Assembly: GCA_001798595.1 (NCBI GenBank)
Contig: MGSS01000008.1
Span: 1-39,745 of the forward strand
Length of the DNA stretch: 39,745 nt
Reading direction: 5' to 3'
DNA from: Deltaproteobacteria bacterium RIFCSPLOWO2_12_FULL_60_19
GTDB lineage: Bacteria; Desulfobacterota; Binatia; UBA9968
This document shows, piece by piece, positions 8,818 to 18,631 of this stretch. The notes under the pieces are model-generated. The model searched no databases and was not told the origin of the DNA. It was given only the letters and a program-made list of their open reading frames with translations. The position numbers and the translations under genes are program-made. Positions within the stretch are counted from its first letter, which is position 1, and every line of letters begins with the position of its first letter.

Positions 8818-10449
8818 GTGATTGTTGTTACAGCGAAAGAAATGCGCGAGCTGGATCGGCTGACGATCCAGAAATATGGCGTGCCGAGCCTGACGCTGAT
8901 GGAGCGCGCCGGAGAGGCCGTGGCTAAGGCGTTGCTCAAGTCGTTCGGCAAGATTGCCCGGGGTGGCGTGCTGGTCGTGGCGGGGAAAGGGAACAACGGC
9001 GGCGACGGGTTTGTCGTCGCGCGCCTGCTGAAAAAAAAAAGAATCCCCTGCGAAGTTGTTCTACTCGGACGAAGGAAAGAGTTGTCGCCGGACGCGATGG
9101 TAAATTTTCGCGCGTACCTCAAGGTCAAGGGGAAAGTCGTTGAAGCAGGTCGTGACGGCATCGGGCCGCTCGCGGAGCGGCTCAAGGGCAAGAAGTTAAT
9201 CGTGGACGCGATATTCGGCACCGGGTTGAAAGAGGAAGTTCGCGGAGTGTACGCCGAGGCGATCGCCGCGATCAACGCGTCGGGACTTCCCGTGGTAGCG
9301 GTCGATGTGCCGTCAGGTTTGGATAGCGATACGGGCAAGCCGCTGGGAGGGGCGATCAAGGCCGAGTTGACGGTGGCGTTGGGTTACCCGAAGGTGGGGG
9401 AAGTGATCTATCCCGGCCTGACCTATGTCGGCGAGCTTGCCGTGGCCGACATTGGGATTCACGCCGAGGCGGTTCAAGAGGTTCGTCCGCAGGCAGAGCT
9501 GCTCGAACATGACGAGATCTCGTGGTTCGTGCCCGAAAGAGAACCCGACAGCCACAAAGGAAGTTACGGCCATCTGCTCGTTGTGGCCGGCTCGCGTGGC
9601 AAGACCGGCGCGGCCATCTTAGCCTGCAAAGCGGGGATGCGCGCGGGCGCGGGTCTGGTGACGCTAGCGGCGGCGCGCTCGCTCAACGAGATTTTCGCCG
9701 GCTCGATGATGGAGGCGATGACCGAGCCGCTGAGGGACAACGCGGACGAAGAGATCCTGCCGCCGAGCGATCAGGAATGGCGCCGGCTGCTCGATAAAAA
9801 GAGCGCGCTCGTGTTCGGCCCGGGCATCGGAGTCAACGAATCGACCCGCGCGGCGCTCTGGTGGCTGCTGAGAAATCTTGACCTGCCGTGGGTGATCGAC
9901 GCCGACGGGCTTGGCCTGCTGGCAGGCAATGTCGGGAGGCTGCGCGGCGCGAAGCGCCCGCCGGTTCTTACACCGCATCCCGGCGAGATGGCGCGGCTGA
10001 TCGGCACGGAGGCCGCCCCTTCGACTGCGCTCAGGACAGGCGCGGTGAATAACGATCGAGTCGGCGTGGCGCGCTCGTTTGCCCGCGAGCAGCGCTGCTA
10101 TGTCGTGCTCAAAGGAGCGCGGACGGTGATTGCAACGCCGGACGGGAAGGCTTTTATCAATCCCACGGGCAACCCAGGCATGGCGAGCGGCGGCATGGGG
10201 GACGTGCTCGCGGGAATCCTGGGCGGGCTTCTCGCCCAGGGATTCAAGATTGACGATGCGCTCAAGCTCGGCGTCTTCCTGCACGGTTTCGTGGGCGATC
10301 GAGTCGCCGCGCTCAAAGGCGAGATGGGGCTGATTGCATCGGACGTGATTGAGGGATTGCCGGAAGGACTGAACGCGCTTCGCGTGAAACGCAAATTGCA
10401 AATTGCAAAAGTTAAATTGCAAAATGGAAGACACTATCGGAAATTTTGA
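8818..10449 (+). CDS. nnr: Bifunctional NAD(P)HX epimerase / ADP- or ATP-dependent dehydratase
   Basis: It repairs hydrated NADH/NADPH. The N-terminal epimerase domain (NnrE/YjeF-N) shows GKGNNGGDGFVVARLL, FGTGL and VAVDVPSGLDSDTG. The C-terminal dehydratase domain (NnrD/carbohydrate-kinase fold) shows GSYGHLLVVAGS, LTPHPGEMARL and GNPGMASGGMGDVLAGI. About 543 residues from GTG 8818, which is preceded by GGAAGAG at a 7-base spacing. The open frame further upstream covers a fold-back repeat and is not protein-like. Two oddities: the dehydratase part carries the repeat-derived peptide APSTALRTG, and the last about 15 residues are read from a TGCAAAATG repeat. Confidence 0.95.
   Translation: MIVVTAKEMRELDRLTIQKYGVPSLTLMERAGEAVAKALLKSFGKIARGGVLVVAGKGNNGGDGFVVARLLKKKRIPCEVVLLGRRKELSPDAMVNFRAYLKVKGKVVEAGRDGIGPLAERLKGKKLIVDAIFGTGLKEEVRGVYAEAIAAINASGLPVVAVDVPSGLDSDTGKPLGGAIKAELTVALGYPKVGEVIYPGLTYVGELAVADIGIHAEAVQEVRPQAELLEHDEISWFVPEREPDSHKGSYGHLLVVAGSRGKTGAAILACKAGMRAGAGLVTLAAARSLNEIFAGSMMEAMTEPLRDNADEEILPPSDQEWRRLLDKKSALVFGPGIGVNESTRAALWWLLRNLDLPWVIDADGLGLLAGNVGRLRGAKRPPVLTPHPGEMARLIGTEAAPSTALRTGAVNNDRVGVARSFAREQRCYVVLKGARTVIATPDGKAFINPTGNPGMASGGMGDVLAGILGGLLAQGFKIDDALKLGVFLHGFVGDRVAALKGEMGLIASDVIEGLPEGLNALRVKRKLQIAKVKLQNGRHYRKF
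10016..10043. repeat. CTTCGAC...GCTCAGG repeat inserted in nnr in frame
   Basis: CCCCTTCGACTGCGCTCAGG followed by ACAGGCG reads in frame as PSTALRTG within the dehydratase domain. This is the form of a widespread intergenic repeat, the same type as at 3684-3718. It lies between the TPHPGEMARLIG motif and the next helix, a place likely to be a surface loop, and keeps the frame. Confidence 0.65.
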
Positions 10450-10481
10450 CTTTTTCATTTTGACTTTTTCATTTTGCAATG
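10391..10481. repeat. TGCAAAATG fold-back repeat before tsaE
   Basis: The words AAATTGCAAATTGCAAAA and ATTGCAAAATG on the left answer CATTTTGAC, TTTTTCATTTTGAC and CATTTTGCAAT on the right. ATTGCAAAATG at 10416-10426 pairs perfectly with CATTTTGCAAT at 10470-10480. The tsaE ATG at 10479 lies inside the last word, so the start codon would be buried if the RNA folds. Confidence 0.7.
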
Positions 10482-10946
10482 AAATCTCTTTCGATGATAA
10501 CCGGCTCCGCCGCTCAGACCCGGAGCTGGGGCAAAAAGTTGGGCCGATTGCTCAAGGGCGGCGAGATCGTCGGCCTAAGCGGCGAGTTGGGGAGCGGAAA
10601 GACCTGTTTTGTGCGCGGGATCGCGGAAGGTTTAGGCGTCGGCAAAGAGGCGTGGATTCGCAGTCCGACCTTTACGTTGATCAACGAGTACGACGGCCGG
10701 CTGCCGCTCTACCACATCGACCTCTATCGTATCGGCAGCGCAAGGGAGCTGGAGGAGTTGAATCTGCGCGACTATCTGTTTTCGGATGGGGCGACGGTCG
10801 TCGAGTGGTTCGAACATCTCCCGAAAGAAGAGGTCGATGAATATCTGCTGATCGATTTCGAGCACGGCGGCGGCAACAAACGGAAGTTGACCGTCACGGC
10901 CCACGGGCGGCGGTATAAGAAGATCGTAGAGGAGTTGAAAGCTTGA
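10479..10946 (+). CDS. tsaE: tRNA threonylcarbamoyladenosine biosynthesis ATPase TsaE
   Basis: 155 residues, standard length. A P-loop [19 protein letters not shown] is followed by [17 protein letters not shown] and VVEWFEH, the TsaE (YjeE) signature. It is the ATPase partner of TsaB/TsaD in making t6A37 on tRNAs that read ANN codons, in the cytoplasm. ATG 10479 lies in the end of a repeat and lacks a ribosome site; ATG 10494 is an alternative. lysC begins one base after its stop. Its neighbour mtaB (15875) later modifies t6A to ms2t6A. Confidence 0.96.
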   Translation: MKSLSMITGSAAQTRSWGKKLGRLLKGGEIVGLSGELGSGKTCFVRGIAEGLGVGKEAWIRSPTFTLINEYDGRLPLYHIDLYRIGSARELEELNLRDYLFSDGATVVEWFEHLPKEEVDEYLLIDFEHGGGNKRKLTVTAHGRRYKKIVEELKA

Positions 10947-10947
10947 G

Positions 10948-12167
10948 ATGGCGTTGATTGTGCAAAAATACGGCGGGACCTCGGTGGGGAGCGTGGAGCG
11001 GATTAAGAACGTGGCGAAGAAGGTCATCGCGGCCAAGCAGGCGGGACACGACGTCGTTGTGGTGGTCTCGGCGATGGCCGGAGAGACCAACCGGCTCGTC
11101 GGCCTCGCCCAGCAGATCTCCGAGCTGCCCGACGAGCGCGAGCGCGACGTGCTGCTCGCTTCGGGAGAGCAGGTCTCGACGGCGCTTCTGGCGCTGGCGA
11201 TCAACGAGGCGGGCCAGCGGGCGCGCTCGTTTCTCGCCCATCAGGTGAGGATCGAAACCGACAAGGCCTATGGGAAAGCGCGCATCAAGAGCATCGACTC
11301 GACTCGCGTCCGCAAGGCGCTCAAGGACGGAGAGATCGTCGTCGTGGCCGGCTTCCAGGGCGTGGACGAAGAGGACAACATTACCACTCTGGGCCGGGGA
11401 GGGTCGGACACCAGCGCGGTTGCGGTGGCCGCGGCGCTCAGCGCCGAGGTTTGTGAAATCTACACCGACGTTGAAGGAGTTTTTACCACGGACCCCGATA
11501 TCTGCGCCGCGGCGCGCAAGCTCGATCGCGTTTCCTACGAGGAGATGATCGAGATGGCGAGCATGGGGGCCAAGGTGCTGCAGATCCGCTCGGTGGAGTT
11601 GGGGATGAAGTTCAAGGTGCCCATTCATGTCCGGTCTAGCTTCAACGACGCGCCGGGGACATGGGTGGTCGAGGAGGATGAAAGCATGGACGAGGTTCTC
11701 GTTTCAGGCGTGACCTATGACAAAGACGAGGCGAAGATTACGCTGGTGAGCGTGCCGGATCGGCCCGGCCTGGCGGCGCAGATTTTCGGTCCGATCGCCG
11801 ACGCGAGCATCGTCGTGGACATGATCATCCAGAACGCCAGCGAGGACGGGACCACGGATTTGACTTTTACGGTTCCCAAGGCGGATTATAAAAAGGCGCG
11901 CGCGCTCGTCGAGCAGATCGCGAAGACGATCCGGGCGAAGGGCGTCAACGTGGATCCGGACATCGCCAAGGTCTCCATCGTCGGCGTCGGCATGCGGACC
12001 CACGCCGGCGTGGCTGCGAAGATGTTTCAGATCCTGGCGCGCGAAGGGATCAATATCGAGATGATATCGACCTCCGAGATCAAGGTTTCCGTCGTGATCG
12101 ACGCAAAACAGATGGAACCGGCGGTGCGCGCGCTGCACAAGGCCTTTATCGAACAGCAGGGAAAATT

Positions 12168-12171
<4 letters not shown>
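10948..12171 (+). CDS. lysC: Aspartate kinase
   Basis: 407 residues, the usual size of monofunctional aspartokinase. It phosphorylates aspartate, the first step to lysine, threonine, methionine and diaminopimelate. Seen: the N-terminal kinase motif [15 protein letters not shown], the [13 protein letters not shown] substrate motif, [12 protein letters not shown], and two C-terminal ACT domains (for example [12 protein letters not shown] and [16 protein letters not shown]) that normally give feedback control by lysine or threonine. It lies one base after tsaE, and its stop overlaps the cimA start by 4 bases (ATGA). Confidence 0.97.
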
Positions 12172-13740
<1,569 letters not shown>

Positions 13741-13748
<8 letters not shown>

Positions 13749-13805
13749 AGCGTAAGAGGTGAGGCGTAAGGGGTCGCCTCACGTTTCACGCCTAACGATT
13801 CACGG
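13741..13805. repeat. CTCACG fold-back repeat between cimA and cysE
   Basis: GTGAGGCG (13759-13766) pairs perfectly with CGCCTCAC (13775-13782) around an 8-base loop. The flanks GCGTAAAGCGTAAG and CACGCCTAACGATTCACGG extend the pairing imperfectly. It contains the cimA stop codon and ends 5 bases before the cysE ATG. Confidence 0.7.
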
Positions 13806-13810
13806 AAAAA

Positions 13811-14548
13811 ATGTGGCAGACGCTTAAAGAAGACATCCAGGTCGTTTTTCAGCGCGATCCGGCGGCGCGGAATATCTGGGAAGTTATCTTCACCTATCCC
13901 GGCTTCCACGCGATCCTGATCTACCGGCTGGCGCATTGGCTCTGGAGGTTGCGACTTACGACGCTGGCCAGGTTTGTGAGCCACGTCGGCCGCTTCCTCA
14001 CCGGCATCGAGATCCATCCCGGAGCGAAGATCGGCCGGCGTTTTTTCATCGACCACGGCATGGGCGTGGTCATCGGTGAGACCAGCGAAATCGGCGACGA
14101 CGTGACTCTCTACCAGGGCGTCACGCTCGGCGGCACGTCGACCGAGCGCATCAAGCGCCACCCGACGATCGAGGAGTCGGTGACGATTTTCAGCGGCGCG
14201 GCGGTGCTCGGGCCGGTGACCGTCGGCCGTCACAGCCGGGTGGGGGCGGGCTCCGTGCTGGTGACTTCGGTGCCGCCGCACTCGACGGTGGTCGGCGTTC
14301 CGGGCAGGGTGGTGAAAATCGAGGCGAAGCACACGCCGACCGGCAAGGCGATCATCGACCTCAACTCGGCCGACCTGCCCGATCCGGTGCAGCGCGCGCT
14401 GACGAGCGCGCTTGAGCAGGTCGAGCGGCTGGAAAAACGTATCAACGAGCTGAGCGCGCGCCAGGGCGGGCTGGAGGAGAAACAGGCGGAGGACAACGAG
14501 GCGCTGCGCAAGGTGAGAGAGCTTATCAAAAATTCGGGAAACGGATAG
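13811..14548 (+). CDS. cysE: Serine O-acetyltransferase
   Basis: 245 residues. A short helical N-terminal part (about 1-60) leads into left-handed beta-helix hexapeptide repeats with the serine acetyltransferase signatures [36 protein letters not shown] and GVPGRVV. It makes O-acetylserine from serine and acetyl-CoA for cysteine synthesis and is usually feedback-inhibited by cysteine. The last about 50 residues are strongly charged and predicted coiled coil ([17 protein letters not shown]...), longer than in short SATs. The start is ATG 13811, directly after a fold-back repeat, without a good ribosome site. The partial cysteine synthase at the left edge is its pathway partner. Confidence 0.95.
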   Translation: MWQTLKEDIQVVFQRDPAARNIWEVIFTYPGFHAILIYRLAHWLWRLRLTTLARFVSHVGRFLTGIEIHPGAKIGRRFFIDHGMGVVIGETSEIGDDVTLYQGVTLGGTSTERIKRHPTIEESVTIFSGAAVLGPVTVGRHSRVGAGSVLVTSVPPHSTVVGVPGRVVKIEAKHTPTGKAIIDLNSADLPDPVQRALTSALEQVERLEKRINELSARQGGLEEKQAEDNEALRKVRELIKNSGNG

Positions 14549-14567
14549 GCAGGGGGCCGGGCGCAAG

Positions 14568-14664
14568 ACAAAATGCAGAATGCAAATTGCAAATTTTAAA
14601 ATGCAAAATGGAAGAGAAGTTCGAAACCTTTTGACTTTTGCATTTTGCAATTTTCATTTTGCAA
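14568..14664. repeat. TGCAAAATG fold-back repeat before mnmA
   Basis: Left words such as AAAATGCAGAATGC, AAATTGCAAATTTT and AAAATGCAAAATG face CATTTTGCAATTTTC and CATTTTGCAATG on the right. TGCAAAATG at 14602-14610 pairs with CATTTTGCA at 14641-14649. The unpaired core (GGAAGA...AAA..TTTTGAC) resembles the core of the copy before tsaE, so the two share ancestry. Confidence 0.7.
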
Positions 14665-14684
14665 TGAGCCGGAAGCTAAAGACG

Positions 14685-15761
14685 ATGCTTCGTAAGAAAA
14701 AAGTGGTGGTCGCGATGAGCGGCGGGGTGGACAGCTCCGTCACCGCCGGTCTGCTCGTGGAACAGGGCTACGAGGTCGAGGGGGTATCGCTGCGCTTGTG
14801 GGAGTGCCAGCGCGAACAGCCCCAGAACTGCTCCGACTCGATGGGGGCCAGGACAGTCGCCGATCTGCTCGGCATCCCGCACACCGTCATGGACTTGCGG
14901 TCCGATTTCGTCAAGACGGTGGTCAAGCCGTTCGTCGCGAGCTACCTGAAGGGTCAGACGCCCAACCCGTGCGTCGCCTGCAATCGCGACTTCAAGCTCG
15001 GCGCGTTGCTCGACTGGGCCAAGGCGCGCGGCGACGATTACGTCGCAACGGGCCACTACGCCCGGGCGCTCAGGGATGCCGGCGCCGAACGGGTCTCGCT
15101 CGCGCGCGGCGCGGACCGAAATAAGGACCAGTCCTATTTTCTCTTCTCCCTGTCGCAGGATCAGTTGTCTCACACGCTGTTTCCGCTGGGCGATCTGGAA
15201 AAGGGCGCGGTGCGCCGTCATGCGCGGCGGCTCGGCCTGCCGGTCGCCGACCGGCCGGAGAGCCAGGACATTTGCTTCGGCGACTATCGCGCTTTCGTCG
15301 AATCCCTGGCCGATCCCGACGATCTTGCGGGCGGGGATGTCGTCGACCGGGCGGGAAATATTTTGGGACGCCATCAAGGAATCCATCGCCTGACGATCGG
15401 ACAGAGAAAGGGGCTCGGAATCTCCGCCCCTCATCCGCTCTACGTCCTGGAGATCGACGCGCTGGAGAAGCGAGTGGTGGTCGGCGCGAAAGACGAGCTT
15501 CAGTGCCGTGGGCTGGTAGCCGAATCGGTGAGCTGGATCGAGCCGCCGGAAAAGGACGAGATCGACGCCGAAGTGCAGGTTCGTTACCGTTCCCCTTCAG
15601 TGCCCTGCGTCGTGCGCGTCCGCGAAGACGGCAAGTGCGAGGCGCGTTTTGAAGAAAGTAGGGGCGACCGGCCGGTCGCCCCTACTCTCGGCCAGGCCGC
15701 GGTGTTTTATCGGGGGGACAGAGTGTTGGGGGGAGGGTGGATTGAGCGGGGGATAAAGTAA
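14685..15761 (+). CDS. mnmA: tRNA-specific 2-thiouridylase MnmA
   Basis: About 358 residues. It thiolates U34 of Lys, Glu and Gln tRNAs. The PP-loop VVVAMSGGVDSSVTA is at the start; NPCVACNRDFKLG and ESQDICFGDYRAFV carry the two catalytic cysteines; KNKDQSYFLF-type and TIGQRKGLGI motifs follow. ATG 14685 is chosen because GGAAG lies 9 bases upstream; ATG 14664 is in the repeat and lacks a site. The C-terminal domain holds an in-frame 30-bp perfect palindrome (15657-15686) that encodes SRGDRPVAPT just before GQAAVFYRGDRVLGGGWI. The core fold looks intact. Confidence 0.96.
   Translation: MLRKKKVVVAMSGGVDSSVTAGLLVEQGYEVEGVSLRLWECQREQPQNCSDSMGARTVADLLGIPHTVMDLRSDFVKTVVKPFVASYLKGQTPNPCVACNRDFKLGALLDWAKARGDDYVATGHYARALRDAGAERVSLARGADRNKDQSYFLFSLSQDQLSHTLFPLGDLEKGAVRRHARRLGLPVADRPESQDICFGDYRAFVESLADPDDLAGGDVVDRAGNILGRHQGIHRLTIGQRKGLGISAPHPLYVLEIDALEKRVVVGAKDELQCRGLVAESVSWIEPPEKDEIDAEVQVRYRSPSVPCVVRVREDGKCEARFEESRGDRPVAPTLGQAAVFYRGDRVLGGGWIERGIK
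15657..15686. repeat. Perfect 30-bp palindrome inside mnmA
   Basis: AGTAGGGGCGACCGG is followed at once by its exact reverse complement. Units of this GTAGGGGCGACC...GGTCGCCCCTAC type are known as dispersed intergenic repeats in many genomes. Here it lies inside a coding region, in frame, and probably replaced or lengthened the loop before the GQAAVFY strand of MnmA. Confidence 0.75.
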
Positions 15762-15763
15762 AA

Positions 15764-15857
15764 AGGCAAATTGAAAAATGCAAAATTTAAACCGCCGACC
15801 GGAAACAAATTTCTCAGAACTTTGCATTTTGCAGTTTGCAATTTTCATTTTGCATTG
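15764..15857. repeat. TGCAAAATG fold-back repeat between mnmA and mtaB
   Basis: AATGCAAAAT (15777-15786) pairs perfectly with ATTTTGCATT (15847-15856). Other words are AAATTGAAAAATG on the left and TTTGCATTTTGCAGTTTGC on the right, around a non-repetitive GC-rich core. It covers nearly the whole gap, and the mtaB ribosome site follows directly. Confidence 0.7.
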
Positions 15858-15874
15858 CGCCGGAGGCGCGTGAG

Positions 15875-17188
15875 ATGCGCATCGCCATCACCACGCTCGG
15901 CTGCAAGATCAACCAGTACGATTCCGCCGTAATCCAGGCGCGTCTCGAAGATGAGCGGCATTCCTTCGTCCCGTTCGACGAGCACGCGGACGTCTATATC
16001 ATCAACAGCTGCACCGTAACCGACCGGGCCGACTGGGAGGCGCGCCAGCTCGCGCGCCGCGCCAAGCGCCGACGCCCCGAGGCGCGCGTCCTGGTGACGG
16101 GCTGCTACGCCCAGGTGAAGCCGGATGAAGTCGCGCGGGTCCCGGAGGTGGATTACGTTGTGGGACTTAACCGCCTGAACGACCTGCTGCGCTTCGTCGC
16201 TGAAAGTCAGGAAGAATCCCTGCCGGCCGCTGAACGAGTTGCGGTAGGAGATGTCAGAAACGAACGCGCAGTCTCGGTGCTGGGCGCGAGGGCGCTTCCC
16301 GGCCATACGCGCGCATTCCTGAAGATCCAGGAGGGGTGCAACTATTCCTGCACCTACTGCATCATCCCGACCGCCAGAGGGCTGAGCCGCAGCGTTCCGC
16401 TGGAGGCGGTTTTAAACGAGGTGCGTTCTCTTGTCGAGCGCGGCTTCGTCGAAATCGTTCTGACCGGGATTCACCTCGGCGGCTACGGCCACGACCTCAA
16501 TCCGAGGCTGGATCTCACCGGCCTGCTTGAAACGATCGTCGAGAGGACGCAAATCCGCAGGCTCCGGCTAAGCTCGCTCGATCCGCGCGAAGCGCCGGAC
16601 CGCTTGCTGAAATTGATGGCGCAATCGGCGACGCTCTGCCCCCATCTCCACATCTGCGCGCAGGCCGGAGAAGACGGGATACTCAAGCGGATGCGGCGCA
16701 ACTATGACACGGCCTATTACCGCGACGTGGTGAGCCGGGCTCGCGAGATGCTTCCCGACGCGGCGCTGGGGAGCGACATCATCGTCGGCTTTCCCGGGGA
16801 GAGCGACGAAGAGTTCGAGCGGGAAGTGGAATTTTTCGGCTCGCTTCCTTTGACCTATTTTCATGTCTTTCCCTACTCAGTCCGCTCCGGCACTGGGGCG
16901 GCTGCTCTCCCGTGCCACGTGCCCGCGGCGGTCAAGAAAGAGCGCGGGCGGCGCATGCGCGAGCTTGGGGCGAAAAAAAGGCGGGAGTTCTACAGCCGCT
17001 TCATCGGCCGGCGGGTACAGGTCCTGATGGAGCGGGCGTCAGGGGAAGCGGCCGGCGTAGGTAAAGGCTACAGCAGAAACTATCTTCCCGTGTGGGTCCA
17101 CGGAGGACCGGGCGGCCTTAACCGCGAGATGGAGGCGGTGATCGAAGGGTTTGAAAACGGGTCGCTGTTCGGCCGGGCGATGGCCTGA
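15875..17188 (+). CDS. mtaB: tRNA t6A37 methylthiotransferase MtaB
   Basis: About 437 residues. It adds a methylthio group to t6A37 of tRNAs. The N-terminal UPF0004 domain (TTLGCKINQYDS, NSCTVTDRADWEARQ, VTGCYAQ) holds three cysteines for one Fe-S cluster. The radical-SAM domain has CNYSCTYC (CxxxCxxC) and IVLTGIHLGGYG. A C-terminal TRAM-like domain follows. LGCKINQYDS and TGIHLG point to MtaB rather than MiaB or RimO. ATG 15875 has GGAGG 8 bases upstream. Together with tsaE in the same run, the window encodes two steps of ms2t6A formation. Confidence 0.94.
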   Translation: MRIAITTLGCKINQYDSAVIQARLEDERHSFVPFDEHADVYIINSCTVTDRADWEARQLARRAKRRRPEARVLVTGCYAQVKPDEVARVPEVDYVVGLNRLNDLLRFVAESQEESLPAAERVAVGDVRNERAVSVLGARALPGHTRAFLKIQEGCNYSCTYCIIPTARGLSRSVPLEAVLNEVRSLVERGFVEIVLTGIHLGGYGHDLNPRLDLTGLLETIVERTQIRRLRLSSLDPREAPDRLLKLMAQSATLCPHLHICAQAGEDGILKRMRRNYDTAYYRDVVSRAREMLPDAALGSDIIVGFPGESDEEFEREVEFFGSLPLTYFHVFPYSVRSGTGAAALPCHVPAAVKKERGRRMRELGAKKRREFYSRFIGRRVQVLMERASGEAAGVGKGYSRNYLPVWVHGGPGGLNREMEAVIEGFENGSLFGRAMA

Positions 17189-17251
17189 TAATTTTGAGTT
17201 TTGAGTTGTTAGTTTTGAATTCAAAATTCAAAATTAAGAATTCAAAATTAT
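17187..17251. repeat. TTTTGAATT fold-back repeat between mtaB and rnc
   Basis: ATAATTTTGA (17188-17197) pairs perfectly with TCAAAATTAT (17242-17251). The inside is made of GTTTTGAGTTG, AGTTTTGAATTC and AAAATTCAAAATT words. It begins at the mtaB stop and ends just before the GAGGA ribosome site of rnc. The architecture matches the TGCAAAATG repeats but the word is different. Confidence 0.65.
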
Positions 17252-17259
17252 GAGGACGC

Positions 17260-17982
17260 GTGGACAAAGAGCCGCAATTGTCCCTTTTACAGAGGCAGCT
17301 GGGATATACGTTCTCAAATTCCGCGCTTCTGCTGCGTTGTCTGACGCACGTTTCCTATGGCAAGGGCAAACAGCACGAGCACAACGAAACGCTGGAGTTC
17401 CTCGGCGATGCCGTGCTGGATCTCGCGGTCAGCGATCTTCTCATGCGCGGTTTTCCCGAAAAGAGCGAGGGGGACCTCTCCAAGATGCGCGCGTCGCTGG
17501 TAAACGCCGCCGTGCTGGCGGAAAAAGCCGCGGAGCTCAGGCTGGGCGACTTGCTGCGCATGGGCAAAGGCGAAGAGCGCAGCGGCGGGCGGAAAAAGAA
17601 ATCTATCCTGGCCGGCGCATTCGAGGCGGTTATCGGAGGGATCTACTGGGAGGGAGGCTACGAATCCGCGCGCCGGGCGGTGGAGCGTTACTTCAGCTCC
17701 GACATCAGAGGGAGAAACCTGGGCCAGCAGGATTACAAGACCCGGCTCCAAGAGATCAGCCAGATGCTTTTCCACGCGCCTCCCGACTACCGTCTGGTCG
17801 CCGAGACCGGGCCGGATCACGAGAAGCGCTTCATAACGGAGATCGTCGTCGGCGGCAAGATACTGGGTCGGGGAGAAGGCAGGAGCAAGAAGCAGTCCGA
17901 GCAAGAAGCCGCCCGAAAAGCTATCGAGGAGTTGCAGCAGACCGGCGAGGCTACGGAAGTCATCGATCTTCCCAAAAAGTAG
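17260..17982 (+). CDS. rnc: Ribonuclease III
   Basis: 240 residues. The RNase III domain has the signature HNETLEFLGDAVLDLAVSD with catalytic acidic residues, and a second acidic site in GAFEAVIGGIYWEGG. A double-stranded RNA binding domain follows (DYKTRLQEISQ...RSKKQSEQEAARKAIEEL). It cuts double-stranded RNA in rRNA and mRNA processing. The start is GTG 17260, with GAGGA close upstream. The many fold-back repeats in this genome would make long RNA hairpins, which are potential substrates (inference). It is the last gene of the + strand housekeeping run. Confidence 0.97.
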   Translation: MDKEPQLSLLQRQLGYTFSNSALLLRCLTHVSYGKGKQHEHNETLEFLGDAVLDLAVSDLLMRGFPEKSEGDLSKMRASLVNAAVLAEKAAELRLGDLLRMGKGEERSGGRKKKSILAGAFEAVIGGIYWEGGYESARRAVERYFSSDIRGRNLGQQDYKTRLQEISQMLFHAPPDYRLVAETGPDHEKRFITEIVVGGKILGRGEGRSKKQSEQEAARKAIEELQQTGEATEVIDLPKK

Positions 17983-18065
17983 AAGAAACTTTCCTGCAAT
18001 TCCGAGTTTTAAGAATTTTCAGCCACCCCGGCTCCCTAACGGCCCGAGGCTGTTTACCTTCCAGC

Positions 18066-18081
18066 TGGCATATCGTTTGCT
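18066..18081 (+). promoter_or_regulatory. Sigma-54 promoter for the ferritin-like gene pair
   Basis: TGGCATATCGTTTGCT fits the sigma-54 -24/-12 consensus (TGGCAY-R-N4-TTGCW), with GG at 18067-18068 and GC at 18079-18080 at the required spacing. Transcription would begin near 18092, about 20 bases before ATG 18113 and just ahead of the ribosome site. An enhancer-binding activator would be needed; none is encoded nearby. Confidence 0.75.
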
Positions 18082-18112
18082 CACCTTCTTGTGGCAGGAA
18101 AGGAGAGCTGTC

Positions 18113-18628
18113 ATGGAAGGCATGAACGAACTGAGCGTGATGGTCGAGCTCGACGCCGCCGCGGCCGGGTCCGGGGGAATCTCCGAAGTCGAGAGGCTGA
18201 CCAACGAGTTCGAGGCCCATGAAGGACATGAGGAGAAATTTCTCCTGCAGTACAGGGACCTCGTGGGGAGAACCGCCAATCCCCTGATCAAGTTCCTGCT
18301 TCAATTAATCGTTTCGGACGAAGAGAAACACCATGCGGTCAGCCATGCGATGCTCTCCACACTGAAAGGCGATCTCAACTGGACCAAGCCCGAGGACGCT
18401 TTGCGCGGCCTCTATAGTCTGGGGGCGGAAAAAGAGCAGCTGATCGAGCTTACGGAGGGGTTCATCCGGGTTGAAAGGGAAGGCATAAAGGAATATAAAA
18501 AACTCATCAAGGAGAGCAAGGGGTACTATCACGACCTCTTTGTGCTGCTGTTCCAGTCGATGGTGCACGACTCGGAAAAGCACATCAAGATCCTTGAGTT
18601 TTTGCGCCAGAGGTTGAAAGAGGCCTAG
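18113..18628 (+). CDS. Ferritin-like (rubrerythrin-type) protein
   Basis: 171 residues, all helical in appearance. Acidic/histidine helix motifs (FEAHEGHEEKF, SDEEKHHAVSHA, VEREGIKEYKKL, HDSEKHIKILEFL) supply the E and ExxH residues expected for a diiron site in a four-helix bundle. A role in iron handling or oxidative stress is likely from the family, but the substrate is unknown. The start is ATG 18113 with AAAGGAG upstream, although the frame is open from 18077. It is preceded by a strong sigma-54 promoter and followed after 3 bases by a second ferritin-like gene. Confidence 0.72.
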   Translation: MEGMNELSVMVELDAAAAGSGGISEVERLTNEFEAHEGHEEKFLLQYRDLVGRTANPLIKFLLQLIVSDEEKHHAVSHAMLSTLKGDLNWTKPEDALRGLYSLGAEKEQLIELTEGFIRVEREGIKEYKKLIKESKGYYHDLFVLLFQSMVHDSEKHIKILEFLRQRLKEA

Positions 18629-18631
18629 CGG

